Shown here piece after piece: positions 25,692 through 34,238 of a stretch of DNA of 64,000 bases. Location of the stretch: NCBI GenBank assembly GCA_014237855.1, contig JABACD010000008.1, positions 1 to 64,000 of the forward strand, in the 5' to 3' direction. The stretch is from Planctomycetota bacterium (GTDB lineage Bacteria > Planctomycetota > UBA1135 > GCA-002686595). The number at the start of each line of letters is the position of its first letter. Position 1 is the stretch's first letter. A model generated the notes under the pieces. It was not told where the DNA came from. It saw nothing but the letters and a program-made list of their open reading frames with translations, and made no database searches. The translations under genes and the position numbers were made by a program.

Positions 25692-26546
25692 CTAGAAACG
25701 GATCTTCGTCAGGCGAGTCATCCAGAACAATCCCACAGCCTGCATGACCACTGCCGCAGCAATCACCCGAATCCCATAGTCGTCGGAGATGAAACTCTCA
25801 AAACGGTCCGGATGTGCTCTCCAGGTGACAAAGCCGATCCCGTAGGTGATGAACAGGATTCCGAAGACCGAGAACTGGGCCTGTGTGGTTTCTGCATTCA
25901 CACGCCTTCGTAGGTCCACGTTGTCACGGATCGATCGTGCGACCATGGAGAGGGTGGGCGCCAGGCTGCCACCAGTCTCCTCGTGAACAGAGAGAGTGAA
26001 TGCGAAGAGCCGGAAGCTCTCCAGAGGTATGGCCCGATGGAGGTCCTGGAGGGCCGCCTGTGGAGTCTCCCCCAGACGGATGGCTCCAACCAGGTCTCGA
26101 AGGTGAGAGCCCAGCGGCTCACGCACCTCGCGGGCTGCGTTATCAAGCGCATCCAGTGTTCCGGCCCCTGCGTGCAAGGAGCCCACGATCAGGTCAATTG
26201 CCTCGGTCAGCTGGACCTCGAGCCGCGCCCCGCGTCTACGAGCAAGGGCGGAGAAAGAGATCGACACGATGACCCATCCGATCAGGACCGCTGCAATGCA
26301 GAAGACTCCCTCCCAAGAGGCAAGCAACCAGAGCGAGGCGCCCAGCCCCAGCACCAGCGCATGGGCAGCCCAGCGATACCTGGGAGTGAGCCCGACCGGC
26401 ACCTGACTGGGCTCGAACTCCGGGTCTTCGATGAAGGGGTCGGAGAGCCGATCGATGGAGATCGCCCTTTGCCTTCTGTTGTGCCAGTACCAGGCGATCC
26501 CCCCCAGGCCGAGCGACAGTGCGCCCAATTGCCAGAGGTCAACCAT
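25692..26546 (-). CDS. tadB: Tad pilus platform protein TadB
   Basis: 284 residues. Membrane helices lie near the N-terminus (about 5-20 and 65-105). A T2SSF domain follows ('QLTEAIDLIVGSLHAGAGTLDALDNAA', 'FRLFAFTLSVHEETGGSLAPTLSMVARSIRD'), then two C-terminal helices. This is the TadB layout. The gene overlaps cpaF by eight bases and is followed 14 bases later by tadC, so the platform genes are co-translated with the ATPase. Confidence 0.88.
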   Translation of the reverse strand: MVDLWQLGALSLGLGGIAWYWHNRRQRAISIDRLSDPFIEDPEFEPSQVPVGLTPRYRWAAHALVLGLGASLWLLASWEGVFCIAAVLIGWVIVSISFSALARRRGARLEVQLTEAIDLIVGSLHAGAGTLDALDNAAREVREPLGSHLRDLVGAIRLGETPQAALQDLHRAIPLESFRLFAFTLSVHEETGGSLAPTLSMVARSIRDNVDLRRRVNAETTQAQFSVFGILFITYGIGFVTWRAHPDRFESFISDDYGIRVIAAAVVMQAVGLFWMTRLTKIRF

Positions 26547-28020
26547 CGGTATATCCCGGTGGGCGTCGGAAGAGATCCAAGGGGAAGTCGAACCCCTGAT
26601 CCCTCAGCTCCATGACCAGGCGCGGAACGATTCCTGTTGCGTGGTAGTCGCCCATGACCTTGTGGCCCTTGCGACCGGAGCGATGGAACCGGTAGATCTC
26701 CTGCAGCAGCGGCGTATTGCCCTCCATTCCAGCGACCTCCGTGACAGACTCGATCCTACGAACGCCATCCTCGTAACGACGAACCTGGACCAAGAGGTCA
26801 ATGGCAGAGGTGATCTGCTCACGGATTGCGCGGGAGGGCAACTCCAGCCCCGCCATGAGGACCATCGTCTCCAATCTCGAGAGTGCATCACGAGATGAGT
26901 TCGCGTGAATCGTCGACAGCCCGCCGTCATGCCCAGTGTTCAAGGACTGCAGCATGTCGAGAGCCTCACCACCGCGGACCTCCCCAACGATAATGCGATC
27001 GGGACGCATCCGCAGTGAATTGATCAACAGATCACGAGCAGTGACACTCCCCATGTTCTCGACATTCGGCGGCCTGGTCTCGAGACGCACGATGTGATCC
27101 TGATCCAGCAGGAGCTCTGCGGTATCCTCGATCGTGACGATCCGTTCGGTATTCGGGATAGCCTCGCAGAGCCCAGAGAGAAGTGTCGACTTGCCAGCTC
27201 CGGTACCTCCTGCAATCAAGATGTTCTTGCGTTGCCTCACGACGAAGTCCAGGAAACGCATCATCTCCCGCGACCACATCTGCAGTCGCAACAGATCGTC
27301 ACGCTTGAGGCGCTGACGCCCAAACCGACGAATGGAGAGTGTTGGGCTGTCCAAGGAGATGGGAGGCAGGGTCGCATTCACCCGGCTTCCATCAGGAAGT
27401 CTCAGGTCAACCATCGGACAGCTCAGGTCGATTCGACGACCAACCCTCGCAGCCAGACGCTCGATGACTCGCTTGATATGGTCCTCGTCGCGAAAGCGAA
27501 CATCAGCTCGCTCGAGTCGTCCATAGCGCTCGACGTAGATTCTAGTCGGGCTGTTGACGAGAATATCTGTCACGGCGGGATCAGCCATCAACGGCGCCAG
27601 AGGCCCCACCCCCATGGTCTCTTCAAGGAGCTCATCACTGAGCCTCTCGCGCTCTTCCTCATTGAGCGGCAGCTCCTCAGCCTCTAGCGTTCGCGTGACG
27701 AAGTCCTGCACGGCCTGCTGGACCTGGTCTTCATTGCTACCGAGTAGGTTTCTCTCGCCGATGTCATCAAGAAGGCGCTCATGGAGCTGCGCCTTGATCG
27801 TGAGGAAGTCGGCCACGCCGGCCAGCGGCACGACCTCTGAGCGTCCACGACTCTTCTCTGGCCGTGCGGAGTCGGGCCGCAGGCGGCTGGCTGCGGCCGT
27901 GGTAATCGCAGCACGGAATCGATGCCTGGCGCTCTGCATCTCCTCGTCGCGCTCCTCGGCAGTTTGAACGATCTCCTCGTCCTGGGCCTCTTGCAACTCG
28001 TCTTGAGAGTCGTCAATCAT
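26539..28020 (-). CDS. cpaF: Tad pilus assembly ATPase CpaF/TadA
   Basis: 493 residues. This hexameric ATPase of the secretion superfamily drives Flp pilus assembly. An acidic, helical N-terminus (about 1-110) precedes the conserved domain: '[20 protein letters not shown]', '[14 protein letters not shown]', Walker A GGTGAGKS (271-278), '[12 protein letters not shown]', and the basic '[36 protein letters not shown]', which holds the Walker B and His-box regions. The start overlaps the stop of the CpaE-like gene (ATGA). Confidence 0.95.
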   Translation of the reverse strand: MIDDSQDELQEAQDEEIVQTAEERDEEMQSARHRFRAAITTAAASRLRPDSARPEKSRGRSEVVPLAGVADFLTIKAQLHERLLDDIGERNLLGSNEDQVQQAVQDFVTRTLEAEELPLNEEERERLSDELLEETMGVGPLAPLMADPAVTDILVNSPTRIYVERYGRLERADVRFRDEDHIKRVIERLAARVGRRIDLSCPMVDLRLPDGSRVNATLPPISLDSPTLSIRRFGRQRLKRDDLLRLQMWSREMMRFLDFVVRQRKNILIAGGTGAGKSTLLSGLCEAIPNTERIVTIEDTAELLLDQDHIVRLETRPPNVENMGSVTARDLLINSLRMRPDRIIVGEVRGGEALDMLQSLNTGHDGGLSTIHANSSRDALSRLETMVLMAGLELPSRAIREQITSAIDLLVQVRRYEDGVRRIESVTEVAGMEGNTPLLQEIYRFHRSGRKGHKVMGDYHATGIVPRLVMELRDQGFDFPLDLFRRPPGYTDG

Positions 28021-29243
28021 ACCATCGCCTCACCTGCCTCGGAGAGGCTCGAGTTCCGGTGCTTGATACCCGCTCGTGGGTCTGCTGAGGGCGTAGGCAT
28101 CCCTTCGATCTCGCGAGTGACGCCGTGAAGCGAGCGACCAAACCCGAACCGTCGACCGCAGTTCAAGGCATACGGCTTCCCGGTATTCAGAGCAGTGATG
28201 AGCTTCTTCTGGAACGGGAACACATGGTCCACATTGCGGCCCAAACGGTCGACAACGTCATCGACCCGAAGTCCGCCCGAAACCCTCGGGAAGGGGTAGT
28301 TCAACACGATTCGTTGACGGGCATCCGAGACACCGATCTTCTTGAGTACCTCGATGAAGTGAGCGATGCCCACAACACTTGGCACGGTGGCGTGGAAGAC
28401 CACGTAGACCAGGTCAGAGAGGTCCAGCGCCGCCATGATCACGCTGTCCAGCATCGGATATGTGTCAACGATCACATACTTGTAGGCACGCCTCGCCAGG
28501 GTGAGAATGCGCGACAGGCCCTCCTCATCCACGTGAGAGGCCTCGATGGCGTCGAGGGGCGCAGCGAGGACATGCAACCCCATGCTGCTCGGCATGGCGA
28601 TCTGTCGAATGAGAGTCTCGTCCAGGCGGTGACTCTCCTGAATGGCATCAACGATCGAGGTCTTCGGCGAGACATCCAGCATCATCGCCGCAACTCCCAG
28701 CTGAAGAGACGTGTCGACCAGCAACACGTCATTGGGATGAAGCATTGCCAGTGCAACCGCTGTATTCACTGAGACTGTGGACTTGCCAGCACCGCCCTTG
28801 TTGCTGACGAACGAGACAATCTTGCCCAACGAGCGTTGAACCCTCGGAGCAGCACTGAAGACTCGATCAAAGAGCTGCTGCAGCTCTCCGGTCGACAGGG
28901 GCCGTCTCAGGAAGTCAGCCACTCCAGCCCGCATCCCCTCAATGATCGCCTCACTCTCGGAGACGTCGCCTTCGAAGCTCTCTGTTCGATAGGTAGCCAC
29001 CACGACGGACTCTGGAGACGAGGAGCTGACCTCCTCGGCGAACCCCTTGAGTTCATCCGCGCTCCCCTTGAGCTCGAAGCAAATGAGCTCGGGTCGACGA
29101 GCTCTGGCAGCCTCGATACCCTGGCGGAGATCGTGAGCTTGATGTAGCACGGGCTTCCATCGCTTGATGCCTTGAAGCGCAGCAAGCAGCTCGTCACGCA
29201 TTTGTTCGTCGCTGCCGACGATGAGGATTTGAGGGTTCTTCAT
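28017..29243 (-). CDS. cpaE: CpaE/TadZ-like pilus-positioning ATPase
   Basis: 408 residues. The N-terminal 125 residues form a receiver-like domain; its phosphoacceptor region reads 'LICFELKGS', with Glu in place of Asp, so it is an atypical receiver. A MinD/ParA-type ATPase follows with deviant Walker A NKGGAGKST (about 148-156), 'VLLVDTSLQLGVAAMMLDV' and 'YVIVDTYPMLDSVIMAALDLSD'. TadZ/CpaE proteins position the Tad machine at the pole. It is coupled to cpaF by ATGA and follows the TadG-like gene by nine bases. Confidence 0.9.
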   Translation of the reverse strand: MKNPQILIVGSDEQMRDELLAALQGIKRWKPVLHQAHDLRQGIEAARARRPELICFELKGSADELKGFAEEVSSSSPESVVVATYRTESFEGDVSESEAIIEGMRAGVADFLRRPLSTGELQQLFDRVFSAAPRVQRSLGKIVSFVSNKGGAGKSTVSVNTAVALAMLHPNDVLLVDTSLQLGVAAMMLDVSPKTSIVDAIQESHRLDETLIRQIAMPSSMGLHVLAAPLDAIEASHVDEEGLSRILTLARRAYKYVIVDTYPMLDSVIMAALDLSDLVYVVFHATVPSVVGIAHFIEVLKKIGVSDARQRIVLNYPFPRVSGGLRVDDVVDRLGRNVDHVFPFQKKLITALNTGKPYALNCGRRFGFGRSLHGVTREIEGMPTPSADPRAGIKHRNSSLSEAGEAMV

Positions 29244-29252
29244 TCGGCTTGG

Positions 29253-30794
29253 CTAACGAACGTGTGCGGGCGCATAGACGCGAGATTCGAAGACGTAGAG
29301 TGGACTGACGACGGAAGCCGCATCCTTGTAGAGTCGATCAATCAGGTCGTTCCAGTCCCTTGAGCTCAAGCTGGGGAAGACGACCTCAGGCTGGGTTCCA
29401 TCAAAGGTCGCACTGGCGTTTCGTGGCGCGACCCAGGGCTGACCAGGAGACGCTGAATTCGGCAGCTTGGTCATCTTGATGAACAGGTCACCGGTCATGC
29501 AGTCTTGTTCGTTGCAGTCACCCGGCTCTTCGATCTCCTCGATGCTCACCCGGGCGAATCCACAGACTCGCCGCTCGGTACCACTGGGGAAGTAGTAGAG
29601 CGGCAGGTAGCACTCATCGGACACCCAGTACGACGGATCCAGATTGGAGTCTTGCCCACCCTGGACGTCTGGCTGTAGCCGATTGGGATCCACGAGATCG
29701 CCAACCTGGGATGAGACCTTCGGGTAGAGCGTTCCAGCGACAAAGCTATCGTGAAGTAGCGACACGATCTCGTAGTCAGGAGGCCGGAGCCTCAAGATCG
29801 CCGAGTAGAGTCCCGTGGCAGGATCGACCAGGAAGGTCTCGTCACTCATCCACTCTCCCCAGCGAAGAGCAATGGGGCCTGCCCCGACTCGCCACTCTGC
29901 AGGAACACCGGGTTCATCCAGGGGGGCACCGATGCGGACAGCAGGTCGCGCTTGGGCGATCGATGTAGCCCTCAGGGGAATCCCATGGTGTCTGATCGAG
30001 TACCCGCTGGAGGGCTCCATCCCGAGGAAGGTCGAGCCCAGGCCGAAGATCAGGGGCATGGTGTACCCGCTCGAGCTCACGTCATCGACATCGTCATTCC
30101 AAGGACTCGTGCTCTCAAGCCCATAGGGCTTGGTCCTACGCAGACGAACGAGCACCGAATCGGAGTAGGCAGCCTCTGCTGCCTCGGCAGGCGGATGGAA
30201 GTCCAGCCGTTCGTAGAGCGGGTTCTCTCGCAACAGGGGGTTGTCGCCGAACCCCACATCTGCACCAGGCTCGTGCCCCACGAACGATCCGGCAACGATG
30301 TCTCCCTGGCGCTTGTTGAGCGCGAGGTTCGAGCCGCTGGAGCTCTCGGAGAAATTCGTTCGCAGGCTGGGGACTGAGTGCCCGACCTCCTCGATAACGA
30401 GCCCACCATGGACCTCGTTCCCAACTGCGCCCTGGGAAGAGCTCATCTTCACATAGCTCCCCGCGCCGGCCTCGGACTCGCCCTCGTAGGTAGCCGAGAT
30501 CTGGGAAGCAAAGGGCCAAGCGGCTACGTGCCGATTTCTCTCCCGACGACCGTGATCACGTCCCTGGTCGTCAGCATAGACCACCCCCTCCGGAACGAAA
30601 TCGCGCTCCCTCAAGACCTCCATGGCAGTGCTGTCGGCGGCGCTCTTCATGCGCTCCCGGGTCACCCGGACCATCCCAAGCTCGATGATGAGACCAATGG
30701 TCCCGAGAATGACGACGGTCATCACCAGGAACAGCACCATTACGGTGCCCCTGGACTCAATCCGCCGCTGTCTCCTCCTTCTCGGGACCATCAT
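29253..30794 (-). CDS. TadG-like pilus protein
   Basis: 513 residues. An Arg-rich N-terminus followed by 'RGTVMVLFLVMTVVILGTIGLIIELGMVRVTRERMKSAAD' is the TadG-like N-terminal domain: one membrane helix and the 'AADSTAM' helix. The large exported remainder has no recognisable von Willebrand domain; it is beta-rich with a few cysteines near residues 395-445. It lies between the CpaB-like and CpaE-like genes. TadG proteins are thought to be minor pilins or anchors; the unusual outer part suggests a lineage-specific surface role. Confidence 0.78.
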   Translation of the reverse strand: MMVPRRRRQRRIESRGTVMVLFLVMTVVILGTIGLIIELGMVRVTRERMKSAADSTAMEVLRERDFVPEGVVYADDQGRDHGRRERNRHVAAWPFASQISATYEGESEAGAGSYVKMSSSQGAVGNEVHGGLVIEEVGHSVPSLRTNFSESSSGSNLALNKRQGDIVAGSFVGHEPGADVGFGDNPLLRENPLYERLDFHPPAEAAEAAYSDSVLVRLRRTKPYGLESTSPWNDDVDDVSSSGYTMPLIFGLGSTFLGMEPSSGYSIRHHGIPLRATSIAQARPAVRIGAPLDEPGVPAEWRVGAGPIALRWGEWMSDETFLVDPATGLYSAILRLRPPDYEIVSLLHDSFVAGTLYPKVSSQVGDLVDPNRLQPDVQGGQDSNLDPSYWVSDECYLPLYYFPSGTERRVCGFARVSIEEIEEPGDCNEQDCMTGDLFIKMTKLPNSASPGQPWVAPRNASATFDGTQPEVVFPSLSSRDWNDLIDRLYKDAASVVSPLYVFESRVYAPAHVR

Positions 30795-30830
30795 CTCAAG
30801 CTCGCTCTTGTGTTTCTCCTTGTGCCCGGA

Positions 30831-31751
30831 TTACTCGCCCGAGGGCACGATCGTCCTCTCGGACTCGGCCCCGCGGATCATCTCGACCTCTTTGATGCTC
30901 TCGAGCATCCAAATGTAGTCAGCCATGGGATCGATGCTCTCATGCTCGACGCGGGACACCTTGATTCCGGGTGCCCCAGTTCGCGCAGTGCAGTAGATAT
31001 CCAGCCCCGAGGACAGGGCATCGATCGTGCCCTCAACATCGTCGGGGTGCAGCGCCACGACGACCTCGCCTCCACGTCCCTTGGAAGGCCGTATCACCAT
31101 GCCCTCCTGCACGAGATGCCGCTGAACAGGCCCTTGAGAGATTGATGAGAACTTGAGTCGGTCCGCCTCCGATGCGTAGGAGCGCTTGTCGAGCACTTTC
31201 TCGGCCATGTGGCGGACGCTCTCGTCAAGCTCCACGATGACTCGGAAGTCAAAGCGGTCCTGGAATCCCAGCAGATCGAGCCCCCCCACCCGTCCGGGCT
31301 TGATCGCGAGTGAGATCATCCCTTCAGGGATCAATCCACTCACTCCAGAAGGACTTCCCTTCGGAAGGAAGTCACCCTCGACGAAGGCCTGACTCTGGGA
31401 CTTCGGCCTGGCGAGCACGCGACCAACAACGTCCTGTGGGCTGGCTGCGAACTCTCGTCGGGCGACCAGATCGCGGTCCATGAAGCGATGATTGTAGGTC
31501 TCCTTCGCAGGATTCCAGAGGTTCTCCGGGGTGACCCGCTGGCCGGGCTCCATGGGAGTCATCGAAACCACAACGGCCATCATGTTGGCTGCACGTACCT
31601 CTCCCCCGCTCCAGAGCTTCTTCAGTCCCAGGTTGGTCGTATTCGTGGCTTCGAGAGTAATGAGGGCGCCAATGATCGCGATCACGACGAGGACAGCGGC
31701 GAGGAAGGGATTCATCCCCGTTGCCTTTCTGTTGCGTCTTGCGGTTGCCAT
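30831..31751 (-). CDS. cpaB: Tad pilus assembly protein CpaB/RcpC
   Basis: 306 residues. One N-terminal helix ('NPFLAAVLVVIAIIGALITLE') anchors a periplasmic protein with a SAF-like region ('MEPGQRVTPENLW') and 'VVGRVLARPKSQSQAFVEGDFLPKG', 'GMISLAIKPGRVGGLDLLGFQDRFDFRVI', which match CpaB (beta-clip domain followed by 'V.....V..l...G..VDV'). The C-terminal domain has 'GGEVVVALHPDDVEGTIDAL'. CpaB helps connect the secretin to the inner membrane complex. Position between tadE-like and tadG-like genes supports the call. Confidence 0.85.
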   Translation of the reverse strand: MATARRNRKATGMNPFLAAVLVVIAIIGALITLEATNTTNLGLKKLWSGGEVRAANMMAVVVSMTPMEPGQRVTPENLWNPAKETYNHRFMDRDLVARREFAASPQDVVGRVLARPKSQSQAFVEGDFLPKGSPSGVSGLIPEGMISLAIKPGRVGGLDLLGFQDRFDFRVIVELDESVRHMAEKVLDKRSYASEADRLKFSSISQGPVQRHLVQEGMVIRPSKGRGGEVVVALHPDDVEGTIDALSSGLDIYCTARTGAPGIKVSRVEHESIDPMADYIWMLESIKEVEMIRGAESERTIVPSGE

Positions 31752-31817
31752 GACTGATGGGTCGTTATTGCTGGATGGAGGTGGTGATAGTGCGCATCTG
31801 GAGCGATTCGCGGGACC

Positions 31818-32753
31818 TCACTCGGGCACCACGATTTCCCTGCGTGCAGCGGCCTGCATGTGAATCAACTTTCGATAGGGCCTGACCTTCCTGGGGACGC
31901 CCTGGGAGTCAGTGCCCAGGTAGTGAAATCCAAGGCCATACTCGCCGCCGTTGGGATTGGCATTGGCGCCAAGCCCATCTCCAGCGAGCGTGTAGCCAGG
32001 AGGAAGCTCACCGCCTGGAGCCACGGTCACGCTGCTGTCGTCGGCCTGGGCGGCATTCTCAGGTCCGAACACCCCGGAGTCTCCGGGATAGGCAGTCATG
32101 GCGGCTGCTTGATAGGGATAATTGCAGCGCAAGTTGACGAACCCGGCCAGGTCACTTCCTGATGTGATGGCGAAGTGCCCCTCCGGCTCATTGACAGGAT
32201 CATGGATCTCTTCCATCACCTGACGAAAGACGATCTCCTCGTGTCCGCCCACGAAGTCAGGACCCCAATCGCGTGAGACGATCTGGGGAACGACCACGGA
32301 GAGTTCACCTGACCTCTCTACCAGGGCACCGGGATAGCGGATCAACTCAACGCCACTGGACAGCACATCGCGAACCATCAGAGGTCGCAGCATCTGGTTC
32401 ACGACGGGAAGCCGTGCGAAGCGCTCATCGATCGACTGCTGCGTCTCTCCAGGTCCAATCTCGAGCACCAGGGCTCTCGGGTCATAGATCACGGAGTTGA
32501 CCCACTCGTCTTCCATGGCCTCGTCGAAGGTCATCGAAGCAGGCAAGGGCGCCCTGGCGAGTTCGTTCGCCAGGAGATCCGTGGCATTCTGAATCGTCTG
32601 CGAGGCGAGAGTGGCTCTTCCTAGATCAAGCAGAACCACGAAGAGGAGATAGAGCACGAAGGAGACCATCGCAAACTCGACCATCACGGAACCACGACGC
32701 ACCCCACTGGAGCGCGCACATGATTCCGTGAAGAAACTCGGTTGAGTCTGCAT
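31818..32753 (-). CDS. tadE: TadE-like minor pilin
   Basis: 311 residues. The N-terminus reads 'RRGSVMVEFAMVSFVLYLLFVVLLDLGRATLASQTIQNATDLLANELAR', the TadE domain: a prepilin-like site before a helix with Glu at +5 ('VMVEFA'). The body is larger than most TadE proteins (about 150-200) and beta-rich with one pair of cysteine-poor loops. It follows flp and precedes cpaB. Probably processed by the prepilin peptidase, which is not encoded here. Confidence 0.82.
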   Translation of the reverse strand: MQTQPSFFTESCARSSGVRRGSVMVEFAMVSFVLYLLFVVLLDLGRATLASQTIQNATDLLANELARAPLPASMTFDEAMEDEWVNSVIYDPRALVLEIGPGETQQSIDERFARLPVVNQMLRPLMVRDVLSSGVELIRYPGALVERSGELSVVVPQIVSRDWGPDFVGGHEEIVFRQVMEEIHDPVNEPEGHFAITSGSDLAGFVNLRCNYPYQAAAMTAYPGDSGVFGPENAAQADDSSVTVAPGGELPPGYTLAGDGLGANANPNGGEYGLGFHYLGTDSQGVPRKVRPYRKLIHMQAAARREIVVPE

Positions 32754-32836
32754 GTCTTTGAGTTCGGCTCAGCACACCTCAGCCAGGCCAGCTGCGCTGG
32801 GCAACTGGAAGGCGTGCGGAGAGGGCATGACCCTCT

Positions 32837-33172
32837 CTAGTTGCCGTCCTGGGGATCGTAGATGAGGTCGCCGGCACCCTGGCCGAAGATCTCATCGGTG
32901 GTGTCGTACTGCTCGTCGCCGATCGAGAGCGTGATGTTGCCCTCTCCATCGGTCTGCGTTGCAAACAAGCGACCGCTCTGGATGGCGCCCGTGTCGTTCG
33001 CATTGCTACTAGGCAGTGCACCCGCAACCGTGCCAAGTAGGTCGTTGGTCTTGTGACCAAGCATCGAGATTGCAACGGCGGTAGTAAGAGCGACGCCTGC
33101 CACCAGGAGTCCGTACTCGACAAGGGCGGCACCGCGCTTCTTGCTCTGGTTTTGCTTCTTGATCAGTTTCAT
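32837..33172 (-). CDS. flp: Flp pilin
   Basis: 111 residues. A Lys-rich leader ends KKRG before AALVEYGLLVAGVALTTAVAISML: the class IVb site with Glu at +5 and Tyr at +6 that defines Flp pilins. The mature protein is longer than usual (about 50-70) because of a polar, Asp/Gly-rich C-terminal tail ('GAGDLIYDPQDGN'). It is the major structural subunit of the Tad pilus. A GGGGGG run about 10 bases upstream of the ATG serves as ribosome binding site. A separate leader region of 337 bases suggests its own promoter. Confidence 0.93.
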   Translation of the reverse strand: MKLIKKQNQSKKRGAALVEYGLLVAGVALTTAVAISMLGHKTNDLLGTVAGALPSSNANDTGAIQSGRLFATQTDGEGNITLSIGDEQYDTTDEIFGQGAGDLIYDPQDGN

Positions 33173-33509
33173 GATTCGTTGCCCCCCTGGGATCAGAAGG
33201 GCGTTAGTTGGGTCCTTGAAAAAACATGCTGACTCGGTCCAATCGCCAGTTCGCGAATAGACCTTGCCTGCCGATGAGAGCCGATGTCAGACGGCTCACG
33301 GTCGGGGCTCCAATCTGAAGTCCCTAGACCCATCTCCTCCTCCGGAGCTGGGCGTTCTATGGTTGGCCATTCCAGCCTGGTCATGACCACCTCGGTTTGC
33401 GGTGTCGAGGTGTCTCGGGCTGAGAGACCGCCTAAGGCGAGACTCCTGGCCACAAAAGTGGCCACACCATGATTATGGCCAGGAATCGAGATCTTGTGTC
33501 GATTTTGAC
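33173..33509 (-). promoter_or_regulatory. Structured leader region between tadD and flp
   Basis: 337 bases between two genes that are otherwise in one operon. Near its upstream end are two hairpins (about 33408-33430 and 33447-33464). A frame of 106 codons (33513 down to 33193) begins with an ATGA overlap at the tadD stop, but its composition is not convincing. The place fits an internal promoter or processing site giving high flp expression. No clear -35/-10 or -24/-12 was found. Confidence 0.4.
33447..33464. repeat. Perfect inverted repeat TGGCCAC-AAAA-GTGGCCA
   Basis: Seven-base arms around AAAA, 46 bases downstream of the tadD stop on the minus strand. A second weaker hairpin (GGTCTC/GAGACACC, about 33408-33430) lies next to it. 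It may act as an attenuator, RNA-processing element or operator upstream of flp. No T-run follows it in the operon direction. Confidence 0.6.
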
Positions 33510-34238
33510 TCATCGCACCTCCTCTCCCATCTCAGCACGCAGCCCTGCCAGCCTCGAGGAGGCAGGCAGGAAGCCTGCATTGTCTTCCAGGGCGCGCTGG
33601 TAGTGCTCAATCGCCAGGGAGAGGTTGTCGTCGGCCTCCTCGACGAGGCCGAGGTTGTACTCCACTCGCCAGGAGGGGGCTCCCAGACGACTGGCCATCC
33701 TGAGGTCCGCACGAGCGCTCTCGAGGTCGCCCTCCATGAAGGAGACGCTCCCCAGGGCTTCTCGCAGCCCCGCATGATCAGGGGTGTAACGGATCTGCTG
33801 CTCGAGCACACGCCGGGCCGCGTTGAGATTGCCGTCGTTGATCGCGAGCCGACTCCTCAGCAGTCCCGCCTCAGGGTGAATCGGTTGAATCCGATTCAGG
33901 TCGTCGATGTAGGCCGCAGCACGCTCTGGAACTCCGTTCTCGTAGGCCACGGTCGCCAGCATGTAGAGCGTGGGTACGTGGTTCGGATACTCGAGATTGA
34001 GCTGTCGTAGCTCATTCTGAATCCGCCCTGGGTCCACGATCCTGGTGCCGGGTTTGCTACCGCCTCCCGACTCTTGCTGGGCCGAGTAGGCGTCGGCAAG
34101 ATCGAGCAGTCGCTCATCTGGTCCTTCTGCCTCGTGCCTGTATCCAGGAGCCGGACTCTGGCAGGCGCACAGCCCGAGCAGCACCCCGGCCACCAGGGCA
34201 AGACTGCGGCTGGAAAGAGAGGTCTGAAAGATGCTCAC
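33510..34238 (-). CDS. tadD: TadD-like TPR lipoprotein
   Basis: 242 residues. A signal peptide with 'LALVAGVLLGLCACQS' gives a lipobox (LCAC), so the protein is lipid-anchored. The rest is tetratricopeptide repeats: 'LYMLATVAYENGVPERAAAYIDDLNRIQPIHPEAGLLRSRLAINDGNLNAARRVLEQQ' pattern, 'GLREALGSVSFMEGDLESARADL', 'YNLGLVEEADDNLSLAIEHYQRAL'. TadD acts as a pilotin-like assembly factor for the secretin. It is coupled to the secretin gene by ATGA. Confidence 0.85.
   Translation of the reverse strand: MSIFQTSLSSRSLALVAGVLLGLCACQSPAPGYRHEAEGPDERLLDLADAYSAQQESGGGSKPGTRIVDPGRIQNELRQLNLEYPNHVPTLYMLATVAYENGVPERAAAYIDDLNRIQPIHPEAGLLRSRLAINDGNLNAARRVLEQQIRYTPDHAGLREALGSVSFMEGDLESARADLRMASRLGAPSWRVEYNLGLVEEADDNLSLAIEHYQRALEDNAGFLPASSRLAGLRAEMGEEVR

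Noticed and set aside
33193-33513. 106-codon minus-strand frame with ATGA overlap at the tadD stop
   Set aside because: Despite the overlap, the protein has no hydrophobic or domain features, and it covers the hairpins and probable flp leader. It is kept as leader region rather than gene.
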